Below, piece after piece: positions 49,249 through 58,740 of a stretch of 64,000 nucleotides of DNA. Positions within the stretch are counted from its first letter, which is position 1; each line of letters opens with the position of its first letter. The stretch lies in assembly GCF_031458095.1 (NCBI RefSeq), contig NZ_JAVDXU010000001.1:1302001-1366000 (forward strand), given 5' to 3'. The notes beneath the pieces are model-generated. The model was not told the origin of the DNA and did not search any database. It saw only the letters and a program-made list of their open reading frames with translations. Both the position numbers and the translations under genes were made by a program. The stretch is from Pelomonas saccharophila_A (GTDB lineage: Bacteria > Pseudomonadota > Gammaproteobacteria > Burkholderiales > Burkholderiaceae_C).

Positions 49249-49899
49249 ATGAATCACCGCTGGATCGCGCGCATCGCCGTCGCGGCCCTGCACCTCGGGC
49301 TGCTGGCGGCGCTGTGGATGCACAAGCCGCCCCCGCCCGCCGAGCATGCCGACAGGCGGTTGACGGTGGTGCGCCTGATCGCACCGCCGCCCCCGCGCCT
49401 GCCACCTTCCAGCCTGCCGAAGACGGAGCTTCCCCGCGCGGCAGCCCGGCGCGCCATCCCACCCCCGGACCTCGCCCCCGAGCCGCAGAAGACGCGTGAG
49501 GCGGCAGCCCCACCCGCAGCGGCGGATCCTCCCGCCATCGTGCCGCCTGCCGAGCCCCCCCGTACGACACTGCGCCTGACCCTGCCGTCCGGCTATGCCG
49601 CCTCCAGCGCCGCCGCGCGCAACCCGGCGCTGAGCGACCCGCGCAGCAACACGCCGCGCCCGACGCTGGAAGACCGCATCGCCGACGCCACCGGCGGCGC
49701 GGGTGCCTGGGTGGAGGAGAGCACCAGTGAGAACCGCTCCCAGTCCGTCGGCGCCCTCGGCGACCGCCGCACCGTCATGCGCCGCGGCGACACCTGCGTG
49801 GAGATCTTCCGCTCGCGCATCGCCGACATGGACAACTTCAACGGCAACGTCGCCCCGCGGGCGATCAGCATGGTCGGCAAGCCCTACAAGTGCAAGTGA
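49249..49899 (+). CDS. Proline-rich membrane-anchored protein of unknown function
   Basis: 216 residues. One TM near 8-24 (IARIAVAALHLGLLAALW), then a Pro/Ala-rich periplasmic spacer (about 27-120) like that of TonB or TolA, then a compact C-terminal domain (about 135-216: RIADATGGAGAWVEESTSENRSQS.., RRGDTCVEIFRSRIADMD.., SMVGKPYKCK) with a likely Cys-Cys pair. No TonB C-terminal motif. Possibly spans to the outer membrane or peptidoglycan. ATG 49249 follows the previous stop by five bases. Confidence 0.75.
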   Translation: MNHRWIARIAVAALHLGLLAALWMHKPPPPAEHADRRLTVVRLIAPPPPRLPPSSLPKTELPRAAARRAIPPPDLAPEPQKTREAAAPPAAADPPAIVPPAEPPRTTLRLTLPSGYAASSAAARNPALSDPRSNTPRPTLEDRIADATGGAGAWVEESTSENRSQSVGALGDRRTVMRRGDTCVEIFRSRIADMDNFNGNVAPRAISMVGKPYKCK

Positions 49900-49956
49900 A
49901 GGCCGTCTGCCGCTGGCATAGACTGCGCGCAAACAGATCAGGGGGAGATGGCCAGC

Positions 49957-51288
49957 ATGCAGCTGACCACGGAGGCCGTACTCGCGCTCGCACCGGATGC
50001 CGCTTCGGCCAAGGCCGCGCATGGCCTGGTCAGGCCCTCGCAATGGCCGCTGCTCGGCGCCGACGATGCGGCCCTTTGGGGCGAATGCCAGGGCAGCGGC
50101 GCCAAGCCCTACCAGACCCAGGTCGACCTCGCCGGTCCTGCCTTCCGCTGCTCCTGCCCGAGCCGCAAATTCCCCTGCAAGCATGGCCTCGCCCTGCTGC
50201 TGATGCGCGCCCAGCAGGCCGCCGCGTTCACGGCCAGCGAAACGCCCGCCTGGGTCCGCGAATGGCTGGACAGTCGGGCCGAGAAGGCCGAGAAGCAGGC
50301 CGAAAGACAGGCCGCCAAGGCGACCGCCGCGCCGGCCGACCCCGAGGCCGCCGACAAGCGCGAAGCCCAGCGCTGGCAGCGCATCGTCACCGCCGCCAGT
50401 GATCTGCAGCGCTGGCTGGCCGACCAGCTCGCCCGCGGCCTCGGTGCGCTGGACGATGAAGCCCTGGCCAACTGGCAGACCCAGGCACGCCGCCTCGTCG
50501 ACGCGCAGGCGCCGGGCCTGGGCCAGCGCGTATTGGCCGCTGCCCAGGGCGTGCGCCACGGCGCCGACTGGCCCGAGCTGACGCTGCAGCGCCTGGGCCT
50601 GCTGCAACTCGCCTGCGAAGGCCTGGCCCACCGCGAGCAACTGCCGCCATCCTTGCAGGCAGACCTGCGCACCGTCGCCGGCTGGCCGCTGGAGCGCAGC
50701 GAGGTGCTGGAACAGGGCGAGCGCGTGCTGGACCGCTGGACGGTGCTGGGCGTCGTCACCGAGGAGCGCGACGACAAGTTGACCGAGCGCCGCGTGTGGC
50801 TGCACGGCGAACGCAGCGGCCGTCGCGCCTGGCTGCTGGACCATGCCTTCGGCGGCCGCGGCTTCGAGCAGTCCTGGCTGGTCGGCACCTCGACCGAGAC
50901 CGCCCTCGCCTTCTTTCCTGGTTCGGCGGCGCTGCGCGCCCTGCCCGCCGAACCGCTGTCGGACGCAGGCAGCCCACGCTGGCCTGACGCGACGGCCACC
51001 GCCGAATGGCAGGCCATCGCCGAGCGCCTTGCCGCCAACCCCTGGGTGAACCTGCACCCCCTGGTGCTGGCCGACGCGGTGCCGCTGCGCCGGGGCAATG
51101 TCATGGCCATGGCCGGCGCCGGCCGCCTGCTGCCCATGACCCTGCCCGACACCGAGGCCTGGACCCTGCTGGCCATCGCCGGCGGCCGGCCGCTGCGGCT
51201 GATGGGCGAATGGGATGGCCGCAGCCTGGTGCCGCTGACGGCCTGGGCCGCCGATGGCAGCATCAGCTGGCTGCGGAGGTCGGCATGA
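49957..51288 (+). CDS. SWIM zinc-finger protein (first gene of MoxR/VWA cassette)
   Basis: 443 residues from ATG 49957 (GGGGGAG nine bases upstream; an ATG at 49948 abuts the ribosome site). Zinc-binding SWIM motif CxC-x6-CxH: Cys65, Cys67, Cys74, His76 in FRCSCPSRKFPCKHGLALLL, preceded by PYQTQVDLAGPA. Such fingers bind DNA or protein. The rest is helical, with a basic/Ala linker (AEKAEKQAERQAAKATAA) and a beta-rich C-terminal half. Overlaps the next gene by four bases. In the cassette it may supply target recognition; that is inference. Confidence 0.88.
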   Translation: MQLTTEAVLALAPDAASAKAAHGLVRPSQWPLLGADDAALWGECQGSGAKPYQTQVDLAGPAFRCSCPSRKFPCKHGLALLLMRAQQAAAFTASETPAWVREWLDSRAEKAEKQAERQAAKATAAPADPEAADKREAQRWQRIVTAASDLQRWLADQLARGLGALDDEALANWQTQARRLVDAQAPGLGQRVLAAAQGVRHGADWPELTLQRLGLLQLACEGLAHREQLPPSLQADLRTVAGWPLERSEVLEQGERVLDRWTVLGVVTEERDDKLTERRVWLHGERSGRRAWLLDHAFGGRGFEQSWLVGTSTETALAFFPGSAALRALPAEPLSDAGSPRWPDATATAEWQAIAERLAANPWVNLHPLVLADAVPLRRGNVMAMAGAGRLLPMTLPDTEAWTLLAIAGGRPLRLMGEWDGRSLVPLTAWAADGSISWLRRSA

Positions 51289-52832
51289 GCTCCGCCTGGA
51301 CCGCCCTGCTGCCCGCCGCCACGGTGGGTACGGACCGCCATGCAGCGGCGCTGCCGAGCTGGCCCGGGGACATCGGCGACGCCATCCGCCAGGCCGCCGA
51401 TGCGGCGCCCGACCCCGCCACCGCGCTGCTGCGCACCGTGGCCGTGCTGGCCGCCTGCAGCATGGCGGGCACGCAGGGTGCAGCTGTGCCCGCCGGGCTG
51501 CCCGCGCCAGCCGCCGCCGAGACCCTGCCCGCACCCGGGCCTGGCCTCGTCTTTGATGCACTGCGACTGGCCCTTTTCGACGGCCCGCCCCGCCTGCCTC
51601 ACGAAGCCTGCCTGATCCTGGCCCAGGCCGGACTGCGCCTGCCCGAGCTGCTGCTGCCGCAGGCCCTGGAGCTCGGCCGTCGCTCGATCGCGCTGCGTGC
51701 CGCCCTGCTGCCCGCCCTGGGCCAGCGCGGCCTGTGGCTGGCGGCGCAGCGCGAGGACTGGGCCTATGCGGCCGGCGTCACCGAGGACGAGGGCGGAGAC
51801 ACGCCATGGCTGGAGGGCACGCTGGAACAGCGCCGCGCCTGGCTGGCGCGCCTGCGTGCCGCCGACCCCGGCGCCGGCCGCGATCGCCTGCAGGCCGCGC
51901 TGGCCGAGCTGCCCGCCCGCGAGCGCGCCGACCTCGCAGGCGCACTCGCCACCGAGCTGAGCCTGGCCGACGAGGCGCTGCTGGAGACCCTGCGCAGCGA
52001 TCGCAGCAAGGAAGTGCGCCAGGCCGCGCTGCAACTGCTGCTGCGCCTGCCCGATGCCTCCCATCCGCGTCGTGCCATGGATAGACTCGCGCCGCTGCTG
52101 ACGCAAGAACGCGACCTGCTGCTGCGCAAGCGCTGGCAGATCGACGCACCTGCCGCCGCCGCCAGCGACTGGAAGGCCGACCAGATCGACGCCGTCCGCC
52201 CCACCCACGAGTCCCTGGGCGAGCGCGCCTGGTGGCTCTACCAGCTCGTGCGCCAGACGCCGCTGGGCTGGTGGAGCCGCCACACGGGCATGACGGTGCC
52301 TGAGCTGCTGGCCTGGGCCGCCGGCACCGACTGGAGCGAGGCCCTGGTGCGCGGCTGGGCCGACGTGTTGTTCGCCGCGCCCGATGACGCCTGGTGCGAC
52401 GCCCTGCTGGACCGCTGGCCGCCCGCGTTGCGCGAGGACCCGGCCCGTGTGCTGGGCCTGCTGCCGCCGGCCGCGCGCGACCGCCACCTGACGGCCTCTG
52501 CGCGCAACGGTTCGCAGCAACTGGCCCTCGTGCTGATGCACGCGCTGAATGCCTGCCCGCCCGGGCAGTCGCTGTCGGCCGAACTGTCGGGTGTGCTGGT
52601 GCGCGCCCTGCACAACAAGGCCCGCGACGGCGCCCTGAACACCGACTACGGCCTGCGCGGCCAACTGGCCGACTTCGCCTGCGTCGCCCACCCCGGCAGC
52701 TTCGGCGCTCTTGCCGACCTGCCCCGCCGTGCCGACGAAACCCCCGGCTGCACCGAAGTGCTGGCCCTGGTTGACAGGACCATCGCCGCGCGGCGCGCCC
52801 TGCACACCCTGATCCCGACGAGGACGCCATGA
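51285..52832 (+). CDS. DUF5691-type alpha-helical protein
   Basis: 515 residues, ATG 51285 (ATGA overlap). Almost all-helical, with HEAT-like repeats (RLPELLLPQALELGRRSIALRAALLPALGQRGLWLA and LEQRRAWLARLRAADPGAGRDRLQAALAELPARERADLAGALATEL and LRSDRSKEVRQAALQLLLRLPD). This is the DUF5691 pattern as far as I recall. No catalytic motif. Likely a scaffold that links the SWIM protein to the ATPase. The next gene overlaps it by four bases. Confidence 0.8.
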   Translation: MSSAWTALLPAATVGTDRHAAALPSWPGDIGDAIRQAADAAPDPATALLRTVAVLAACSMAGTQGAAVPAGLPAPAAAETLPAPGPGLVFDALRLALFDGPPRLPHEACLILAQAGLRLPELLLPQALELGRRSIALRAALLPALGQRGLWLAAQREDWAYAAGVTEDEGGDTPWLEGTLEQRRAWLARLRAADPGAGRDRLQAALAELPARERADLAGALATELSLADEALLETLRSDRSKEVRQAALQLLLRLPDASHPRRAMDRLAPLLTQERDLLLRKRWQIDAPAAAASDWKADQIDAVRPTHESLGERAWWLYQLVRQTPLGWWSRHTGMTVPELLAWAAGTDWSEALVRGWADVLFAAPDDAWCDALLDRWPPALREDPARVLGLLPPAARDRHLTASARNGSQQLALVLMHALNACPPGQSLSAELSGVLVRALHNKARDGALNTDYGLRGQLADFACVAHPGSFGALADLPRRADETPGCTEVLALVDRTIAARRALHTLIPTRTP

Positions 52833-53908
52833 GCTCTGTACTTCGCCAGCATGCCGAGACCCAGTTCGCCGAGGAACTTGCCGAACTCCAGCGCGCCGAC
52901 ACCCGCCAGCGCCCCACCAACTGGCTGCTGTCGCCCTGGGCCGTCGTGCGCTATCTGATGGGCGGCCGGCTGGACAACGGCTTCGAGGTCAGCCCCAAAT
53001 ACATCGGCGATGCGCGGCTGATGGAGATCGCCGTCGCGACGCTGGCCACCGACCGCGCCCTGCTGCTCTACGGCGTGCCGGGCACGGCCAAGTCCTGGGT
53101 GTCTGAGCACCTTGCAGCAGCCATCAGTGGCGACTCGACCCGCCTCATCCAGGGCACGGCCGGCACCAGCGAGGAGCAATTGCGCTACGGCTGGAACTAC
53201 GCCCAGCTGCTGGCCCACGGCCCCTCGGAAGCGGCCCTGGTGCCCAGCCCGCTGATGCAGGCCATGCGCCACGGCAAGATCGCCCGCGTCGAGGAGCTGA
53301 CGCGCATCCCGGCCGACGTGCAGGACAGCCTCATCACCGTGCTGTCCGAGAAGACCCTGCCCATCCCCGAGCTGTCCAGCGAGGTGCAGGCGGTGCGCGG
53401 CTTCAGCGTCATCGCCACGGCCAACAACCGCGACAAGGGCGTCAACGAACTGTCGGCCGCGCTGAAGCGCCGCTTCAACACCGTCGTGCTGCCGGTACCG
53501 TCCAGCGCCGAGGACGAGATCGCCATCGTCACCAAGCGCGTCGGCGAAATGGGCCGCGCGCTGGAGCTGCCGGCCGAGCCGCCGGCGCTGAAGGAGGTGC
53601 AGCGCGTCGTGCAGATCTTCCGCGAACTGCGCAGCGGCCAGACCGAGGATGGCAAGACGCGCATCAAGTCGCCCACGTCCACGCTGTCCACGGCCGAGGC
53701 CATCTCCGTCATCAACAGCGGCATGGCCCTGGCCGGCCATTTCGGCGACGGCGTGCTGCGCCCGGCCGACATGGCCGCCGGCCTGATCGGTGCCGTCGTC
53801 AAGGACCCGGTGCAGGACAAGGCCGTGTGGACCGAATACCTGGAAACCGTCGTCAAGGAACGAGCCGACTGGAAGGATCTCTACCGCGCCTTCCGAGAAC
53901 TGAACTGA
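52829..53908 (+). CDS. MoxR-type AAA+ ATPase
   Basis: 359 residues. Walker A GVPGTAKS at 82-89, Walker B-like segment IARVEELTRIPADVQDSL (Glu-Glu where MoxR usually has Asp-Glu, a point to note), sensor 1 FSVIATANNRDKGVNELSAALKRRF with arginine finger, and the C-terminal helical lid with sensor 2. MoxR ATPases work with VWA proteins to remodel or activate partners. It sits between the DUF5691 and DUF5682 genes with four-base and one-base junctions, so is in the same operon. Confidence 0.93.
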   Translation: MSSVLRQHAETQFAEELAELQRADTRQRPTNWLLSPWAVVRYLMGGRLDNGFEVSPKYIGDARLMEIAVATLATDRALLLYGVPGTAKSWVSEHLAAAISGDSTRLIQGTAGTSEEQLRYGWNYAQLLAHGPSEAALVPSPLMQAMRHGKIARVEELTRIPADVQDSLITVLSEKTLPIPELSSEVQAVRGFSVIATANNRDKGVNELSAALKRRFNTVVLPVPSSAEDEIAIVTKRVGEMGRALELPAEPPALKEVQRVVQIFRELRSGQTEDGKTRIKSPTSTLSTAEAISVINSGMALAGHFGDGVLRPADMAAGLIGAVVKDPVQDKAVWTEYLETVVKERADWKDLYRAFRELN

Positions 53909-53909
53909 C

Positions 53910-56120
53910 ATGGCCCACCTCTTCGGCATCCGCCACCACGGCCCGGGCTGCGCACGCAGCCTGGTGCGTGCGCTGGAAGCGCTGAAGCCCGACTGCGTGC
54001 TGGTCGAGGGCCCGCCCGAGGCCGATGGCTTGGTGACTGCCGTGCTGCAGGCCGGCATGCAGCCGCCCGTGGCCTTGCTGAGCTATTGCCCCGACGAGCC
54101 GGGCCTCGCCGTCTACCACCCCTTTGCCGAGTTCTCGCCCGAATGGCAGGCCCTGCGCTGGGCGGCCGCGAACGGCGTGCCGGTGCGCTTCATCGACCTG
54201 GCCGTCGCGCATTCGCTGGCGATGACGAAAGCGCAGCGCGAGCGCGAGGAGGAAGACAAGGACAGCCCGCGCGAAGATCCGCTGGGCGAGCTGGCCAAGG
54301 CGGCCGGCTATGCCGATGGCGAGGCCTGGTGGAACCATCAGGTGGAGGAGCGGGGCGACGGCGAGGAGCTGTTCTCGGCCATCACCGAGGCCATGACGGC
54401 CCTGCGTGCCGACATCGGCGAGGACAACCCGCGCGACCTGCTGCGCGAGGCCCAGATGCGCCAGGGACTGCGGGCCGCGCAGAAGGAAGGTTTCGAGCGC
54501 ATCGCCGTCGTCTGCGGCGCCTGGCATCTGCCGGCCCTGCAGGCGAATGTGACGGCCAAGGCCGACGCCGCACTGTTGAAGGAGGGCTTGAGCAACCTGC
54601 CCAAACTCAAGGTCGCCGCCACCTGGGTGCCCTGGACCAACCGGCTGCTGACGCGCGCCAGCGGCTATGGCGCCGGAATCGCGTCGCCCGGCTGGTACGA
54701 GCATCTGTGGACCGACACGGGCGCGCGGCGCAGCATCGGCTGGCTGGCCCGCGTGGCCGCGCTGATGCGGGCGCGCGACCTGGACTGCTCCTCGGCCCAT
54801 CTCATCGAGGCCGCACGCCTGGCCGACACGCTGGCCGCCCTGCGCGGCCGCCCAGCGCCCGGCCTGGAGGAACTGCACGAAGCCACGCGCACCGTGTTGA
54901 CCCTGGGCGATGAGGCCCTGCTGCACTTCGTGGCCGATGCCCTCGTCGTCGGCGACCGCCTCGGCGCGGTGCCACCCGACCTGCCCACCGTGCCGCTGCA
55001 GCGCGACCTGGAGCAGACGCAGAAAAGCCTGCGCCTCAAGGCCGAGGCCCTGCGCAAGACCCTGGACCTGGACCTGCGCCAACCCAACGACCTGGCGCGC
55101 AGCCATCTGCTGCATCGGCTCAAGCTGCTGGACCTGCCCTGGGGCGAGATCGCCCAGGTGAGGCGCTCGTCGCGCGGCAGCTTCCACGAGGTCTGGACCC
55201 TGCAGTGGCAGCCCGAGTTCGCGCTGCGCCTCATCGAGGCCAGCCGTTTCGGCCAGACTGTCGCTCAAGCCGCCGCGAACCGCGCCATCGAGCGCGGCGC
55301 CCAGACCGAGGCCCTGGGCGAACTGGCCACCCTCATCGACACCGTGCTGCTGGCCGACCTGCCCGCCGCCGTACCGGCCGCGACGCAGGCCCTGCAGGAC
55401 CGAGCCGCGCTGACCGGCGACGCCGGCCAGCTGCTGGCCGCCCTGCCACCGCTGGCCCAGGTCTTCCGCTACGGCAATGTGCGCCAGACGGATGCGGGCC
55501 TGGTGTCGCATTTGCTGGACAGCCTGATCGTGCGCGCCGCCCTCGCCTTGCCGCTGGCCGCCACGGCCCTGGACGACGAGGCCGCCGCCGCGCTGCGCAG
55601 CCGCCTGCTGGCGGCCCACTCGGCCGTGGGCCTACGCGACGCGGAGGAGCAGACCGCCGCCTGGCGCAAGGCGCTGCAGCAGCTGGCCGGCCTGCCCACG
55701 GCCCACGAGCTGCTGCAGGGCCTGGCCACGCGGCTGCTGCTGGACGCCGGTGACTGGACCAGCGAGCGTGCCGCCCAGCAGCTGTCACTGCACCTGTCGG
55801 CCGGCGCCGATGCGCCCAAGGCCGCGGCCTGGCTGGACGGCTTCCTGAACCGCAATGCCGTCGTGCTGCTGCACGACGCCGCCGTCTGGGGCCTGGTGGA
55901 CGCCTGGCTGGCCGGCCTTGGCGAAGCCCATTTCGTGCAGGTACTGCCGCTGGTGCGGCGCAGCTTTGCGCAGTTCTCGGCCGGCGAGCGGCGCGATCTC
56001 GGCCAGCGCGCCGTGCAGGGCGCTGTCGCGGCCGACCCGCAGGCCGGCACCGACTGGGACGAAGCCCGCGCCATATTGCCGCTGCCCACGCTGCGGCTGT
56101 TGATGGGGTTGAGTGCATGA
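53910..56120 (+). CDS. DUF5682-type protein
   Basis: 736 residues. The N-terminus MAHLFGIRHHGPGCARSLVRALEALKPDCVLVEGPPEADGL resembles the TraB/EreA/ChaN-like fold, where a histidine and glutamates bind a metal or ligand; this is my reading and a weak one. The middle has an acidic linker (EREEEDKDSPREDPLGEL), and the rest is helical. Starts one base after the MoxR gene's stop. Possibly the effector or the substrate handled by the ATPase. It overlaps the VWA gene by four bases. Confidence 0.8.
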   Translation: MAHLFGIRHHGPGCARSLVRALEALKPDCVLVEGPPEADGLVTAVLQAGMQPPVALLSYCPDEPGLAVYHPFAEFSPEWQALRWAAANGVPVRFIDLAVAHSLAMTKAQREREEEDKDSPREDPLGELAKAAGYADGEAWWNHQVEERGDGEELFSAITEAMTALRADIGEDNPRDLLREAQMRQGLRAAQKEGFERIAVVCGAWHLPALQANVTAKADAALLKEGLSNLPKLKVAATWVPWTNRLLTRASGYGAGIASPGWYEHLWTDTGARRSIGWLARVAALMRARDLDCSSAHLIEAARLADTLAALRGRPAPGLEELHEATRTVLTLGDEALLHFVADALVVGDRLGAVPPDLPTVPLQRDLEQTQKSLRLKAEALRKTLDLDLRQPNDLARSHLLHRLKLLDLPWGEIAQVRRSSRGSFHEVWTLQWQPEFALRLIEASRFGQTVAQAAANRAIERGAQTEALGELATLIDTVLLADLPAAVPAATQALQDRAALTGDAGQLLAALPPLAQVFRYGNVRQTDAGLVSHLLDSLIVRAALALPLAATALDDEAAAALRSRLLAAHSAVGLRDAEEQTAAWRKALQQLAGLPTAHELLQGLATRLLLDAGDWTSERAAQQLSLHLSAGADAPKAAAWLDGFLNRNAVVLLHDAAVWGLVDAWLAGLGEAHFVQVLPLVRRSFAQFSAGERRDLGQRAVQGAVAADPQAGTDWDEARAILPLPTLRLLMGLSA

Positions 56121-57283
56121 GCGAAAGCGAACGACTGCGGCGCTGGCGCCTGGTGCTGGGCGGCGAGGCCGAGGCATCCCTGGGCGGCCTTGCGGGCCCG
56201 GCCCAGGAGATGGACCAGGCCCTGGCCGCCTTGTACGAAGCGCCCGGCTCGGGCGGCGCCAAGTCGCGCGATCGTGTCGGCGGCCGCGGCGGTTCGTCGC
56301 CCAGCGTGGCGCGCTGGCTGGGCGACATCCGCAAATACTTCCCGAGCTCCGTCGTGCAGGTCATGCAGCGCGACGCGCTGGAGCGGCTCAACCTGCGCGA
56401 CATGCTGCTGCAGCCCGAAATGCTGAACGCCGTGCAGCCCGATGTGCACCTGGTGGCCCAGCTGATCTCGCTGTCGCGCGTGATCCCGGCCAACACCAAG
56501 GAGACGGCCCGCCTCGTCGTGAGACGCGTCGTCGAGGAGCTGCTGCGCAAGCTCGAGGAGCCGATGCGCTCGGCCATCACCGGCGCCCTGGACCGCAGCC
56601 AGCGCAACCGCCGGCCGCGCCATGCCGAGATCGACTGGCACCGCACCATCCGCGCCAATTTGCGCCACTGGCAGCCCGAACACCGCACCATCGTGCCCCA
56701 GCAGTTGATTGGCTACGGCCGCAAGGCGCGCCGGCCGCAGCGCGAGGTGGTGCTGTGCATCGACCAGAGCGGCTCCATGGCCAACTCCGTCGTCTACTCC
56801 AGCATCTTCGGCGCGGTGATGGCCTCGCTGCCGGCGGTGTCCACCCAGTTGGTCGTCTTCGACACCGCGGTGGTCGACATGACCGAGCAGCTCGACGACC
56901 CGGTGGAGCTGCTGTTCGGCGTGCAGCTGGGCGGTGGCACCGACATCAACGGCGCGGTCGGCTATTGCCAGTCCATCATCCGCGAGCCGCGCAACACCAT
57001 CCTCGTGCTGATCTCCGACCTGTACGAAGGCGGCGTCGAGGCCGGCCTGCTGAGCCGCGCCGCGGCCCTGGTGGAAAGCGGCGTGCAGTTCGTGACACTG
57101 CTGGCGCTGAGCGACGAGGGCGCGCCGGCCTATGACCGCGGCCTGGCGACCAAGCTCGCCGCCCTGGGCGTGCCTTCCTTCGCCTGCACGCCCGAGGCCT
57201 TCCCCGGCCTGATGGCCGCAGCCATCCGGCGCGAGGACATCGCCGCCTGGGCCGCCGGCCAGGGGCTTACGACGTCTCGCTGA
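56117..57283 (+). CDS. VWA-domain protein (CoxE-like)
   Basis: 388 residues. The C-terminal von Willebrand A domain has a full metal-ion site: DQSGS with Asp216, Ser218, Ser220 in LCIDQSGSMANS, then GGGTDINGA and LVLISDLYEGG. The N-terminal ~190 residues are helical and basic (VRRVVEELLRKLEEPMRSAITGALDRSQRNRRPRHAEIDWH), as in CoxE/MoxR partners. VWA proteins deliver substrates to MoxR ATPases. Last gene of the five-gene cassette; its end overlaps the convergent AraC gene by 17 bases. Confidence 0.9.
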   Translation: MSESERLRRWRLVLGGEAEASLGGLAGPAQEMDQALAALYEAPGSGGAKSRDRVGGRGGSSPSVARWLGDIRKYFPSSVVQVMQRDALERLNLRDMLLQPEMLNAVQPDVHLVAQLISLSRVIPANTKETARLVVRRVVEELLRKLEEPMRSAITGALDRSQRNRRPRHAEIDWHRTIRANLRHWQPEHRTIVPQQLIGYGRKARRPQREVVLCIDQSGSMANSVVYSSIFGAVMASLPAVSTQLVVFDTAVVDMTEQLDDPVELLFGVQLGGGTDINGAVGYCQSIIREPRNTILVLISDLYEGGVEAGLLSRAAALVESGVQFVTLLALSDEGAPAYDRGLATKLAALGVPSFACTPEAFPGLMAAAIRREDIAAWAAGQGLTTSR

Positions 57284-58232
57284 GGCGTGCGCGCAAGGCC
57301 TGGCCGCCCGCGCCGCCGCGGCGCTTGAGCTGGCGGAACAGGGTCTGGCGCGAGCCCAGGCCGCTGCGCGCGGCGACCTCGTCCAGCGACAGCGTCGCGT
57401 CCTGCAGCAGGCACAGCGCCTGCTCGGTGCGCTGGCGCGCCAGCCAGGCCATGGGCGTGCAACCGTGCAGGGCGCGGAAGCAGCGCACGAAGTGGTATTT
57501 GGACAGCCGCGCCACGGCGGCGATGTCGTCCAGCATCAACGCCTCGGCGCGGCAGCTCAGCATGTAGTCGGTGGCACGGTCGAGGCGGGCCAGCAGCTCG
57601 GCATGCTGGCCACGGCTGAGGGCAGCCAGGGAGCCGCTGCGCGAGCGCCAGCCGGGTTCAGCCTCCAGCATGCGCCACAGCAGGGACTGCATCCTCTCTT
57701 CCAGCCAGGCTTCGTCATCGCCATCGCCGATGCGCTCGCCACGGCCGGCGAGGATGGCGTCGCGCAGGCCCGCCAGCTCGGCACCCAGGGCGCCGTCGGC
57801 CGGGCGCAGATGCTCGGCAAAGCACAGCCCCAGCGAGCCGGTCTCGCCGTCGGCAGCCAGGGCCTCAGGCAGGGTCTGGCGGGCCGCATGGGCCAGCTCC
57901 GCCGCCAGGCCGGGGCGAAAGAACACGCCGAAGCTCAGCACCGGTTCGCGGCTGCGGATGCGGGCCCCGTAGTGGCCGCCCTGGTTCAGGATCAGGCAGT
58001 GGCCGGCATCGACGCGCAGCCGCCGCGCGGGCAGCAGATAGTCCTCGCCCTCGCCGCCCCAGGCCCGCTTGATGGACAGCGTCTGGGTGTGCGGCGGGAA
58101 CTCGACGTTGCGCGACCAGCCCATGACGATGGCGTTCTCCCGCCCCCAATGCTCGGCGAACCACTGGCGAAAGCCCGCGTTGGCGGGTGTCAGCGGCCGG
58201 GGCGCCAGGTCGGGCAGCTCGCGCAGGATCAT
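57267..58232 (-). CDS. AraC-family transcriptional regulator (1)
   Basis: 321 residues. N-terminal cupin-like effector domain (about 20-130), then helical linker, then two helix-turn-helix motifs: LSKYHFVRCFRALHGCTPMAWLARQRTEQALCLLQDATLSLDEVAARSGLGSRQTLFRQLKR. Start ATG 58232. Its target is unknown. It is oriented away from the lipoprotein gene upstream on the same strand. Confidence 0.92.
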   Translation of the reverse strand: MILRELPDLAPRPLTPANAGFRQWFAEHWGRENAIVMGWSRNVEFPPHTQTLSIKRAWGGEGEDYLLPARRLRVDAGHCLILNQGGHYGARIRSREPVLSFGVFFRPGLAAELAHAARQTLPEALAADGETGSLGLCFAEHLRPADGALGAELAGLRDAILAGRGERIGDGDDEAWLEERMQSLLWRMLEAEPGWRSRSGSLAALSRGQHAELLARLDRATDYMLSCRAEALMLDDIAAVARLSKYHFVRCFRALHGCTPMAWLARQRTEQALCLLQDATLSLDEVAARSGLGSRQTLFRQLKRRGGAGGQALRARLSETS

Positions 58233-58242
58233 GGCCCCCAGT

Positions 58243-58536
58243 CTAGGGTGGTGAAGCGCGTGGCGCCGGTGCGCTCGCAGCCGGCCTGCCGTCGCCGCCG
58301 CTGGGCTGCATGGCGCGGTCCGATCTGCCCCCCGCGGCCTGCCCCGCCGTCATGGCGCCGATGGCAGGCGCTGCCTGCGGATGGTCGGACGCCCCACGCG
58401 CCTCGGCGCCCGCGCTCACGCGCGGCGTCGGCTCGGCGGGCGGCACCGGTGGTGGCGGCACCTCCTTGCGGCAGGCGGCCAGCACCACAGTCAGCACGGC
58501 CGCGGTCAGGCGAAGGTGGGAAGTCAGGGCGGTCAT
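58243..58536 (-). CDS. Small proline/alanine-rich lipoprotein
   Basis: 97 residues from ATG 58536; AAGGAG seven bases upstream is a strong ribosome site. Signal peptide with lipobox VLAAC (Cys22), followed by RKEVPPPPVPPAEPTP and a low-complexity Ala/Gly/Ser-rich tail. A surface or periplasmic lipopeptide of unknown function. The stop lies 10 bases before the AraC gene's start on the same strand, so they may be cotranscribed. Confidence 0.65.
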   Translation of the reverse strand: MTALTSHLRLTAAVLTVVLAACRKEVPPPPVPPAEPTPRVSAGAEARGASDHPQAAPAIGAMTAGQAAGGRSDRAMQPSGGDGRPAASAPAPRASPP

Positions 58537-58740
58537 GACGGGCTCCTTGGGGCGCTCGCCCGTCCGGGGCAATCCGCATGCCCCGTCGGCCGTCGCAGCG
58601 ACGCGGCGCCACCGGAACGCACGGGTAGGACTCTGCTGCAGCGAATGACGGCGGCGGGAATCGACAGCGCGCAATTTCTGCAACACCGGCAGGCGCGGTG
58701 CCCGCCTAGGCTGACGCTCTCGCCACTGCCTTCAGCCGCC

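Noticed and set aside
50109..52805. 898-codon minus-strand frame opposite the cassette
   Set aside because: Antisense to the SWIM and DUF5691 genes, which have intact motifs and coupled junctions.
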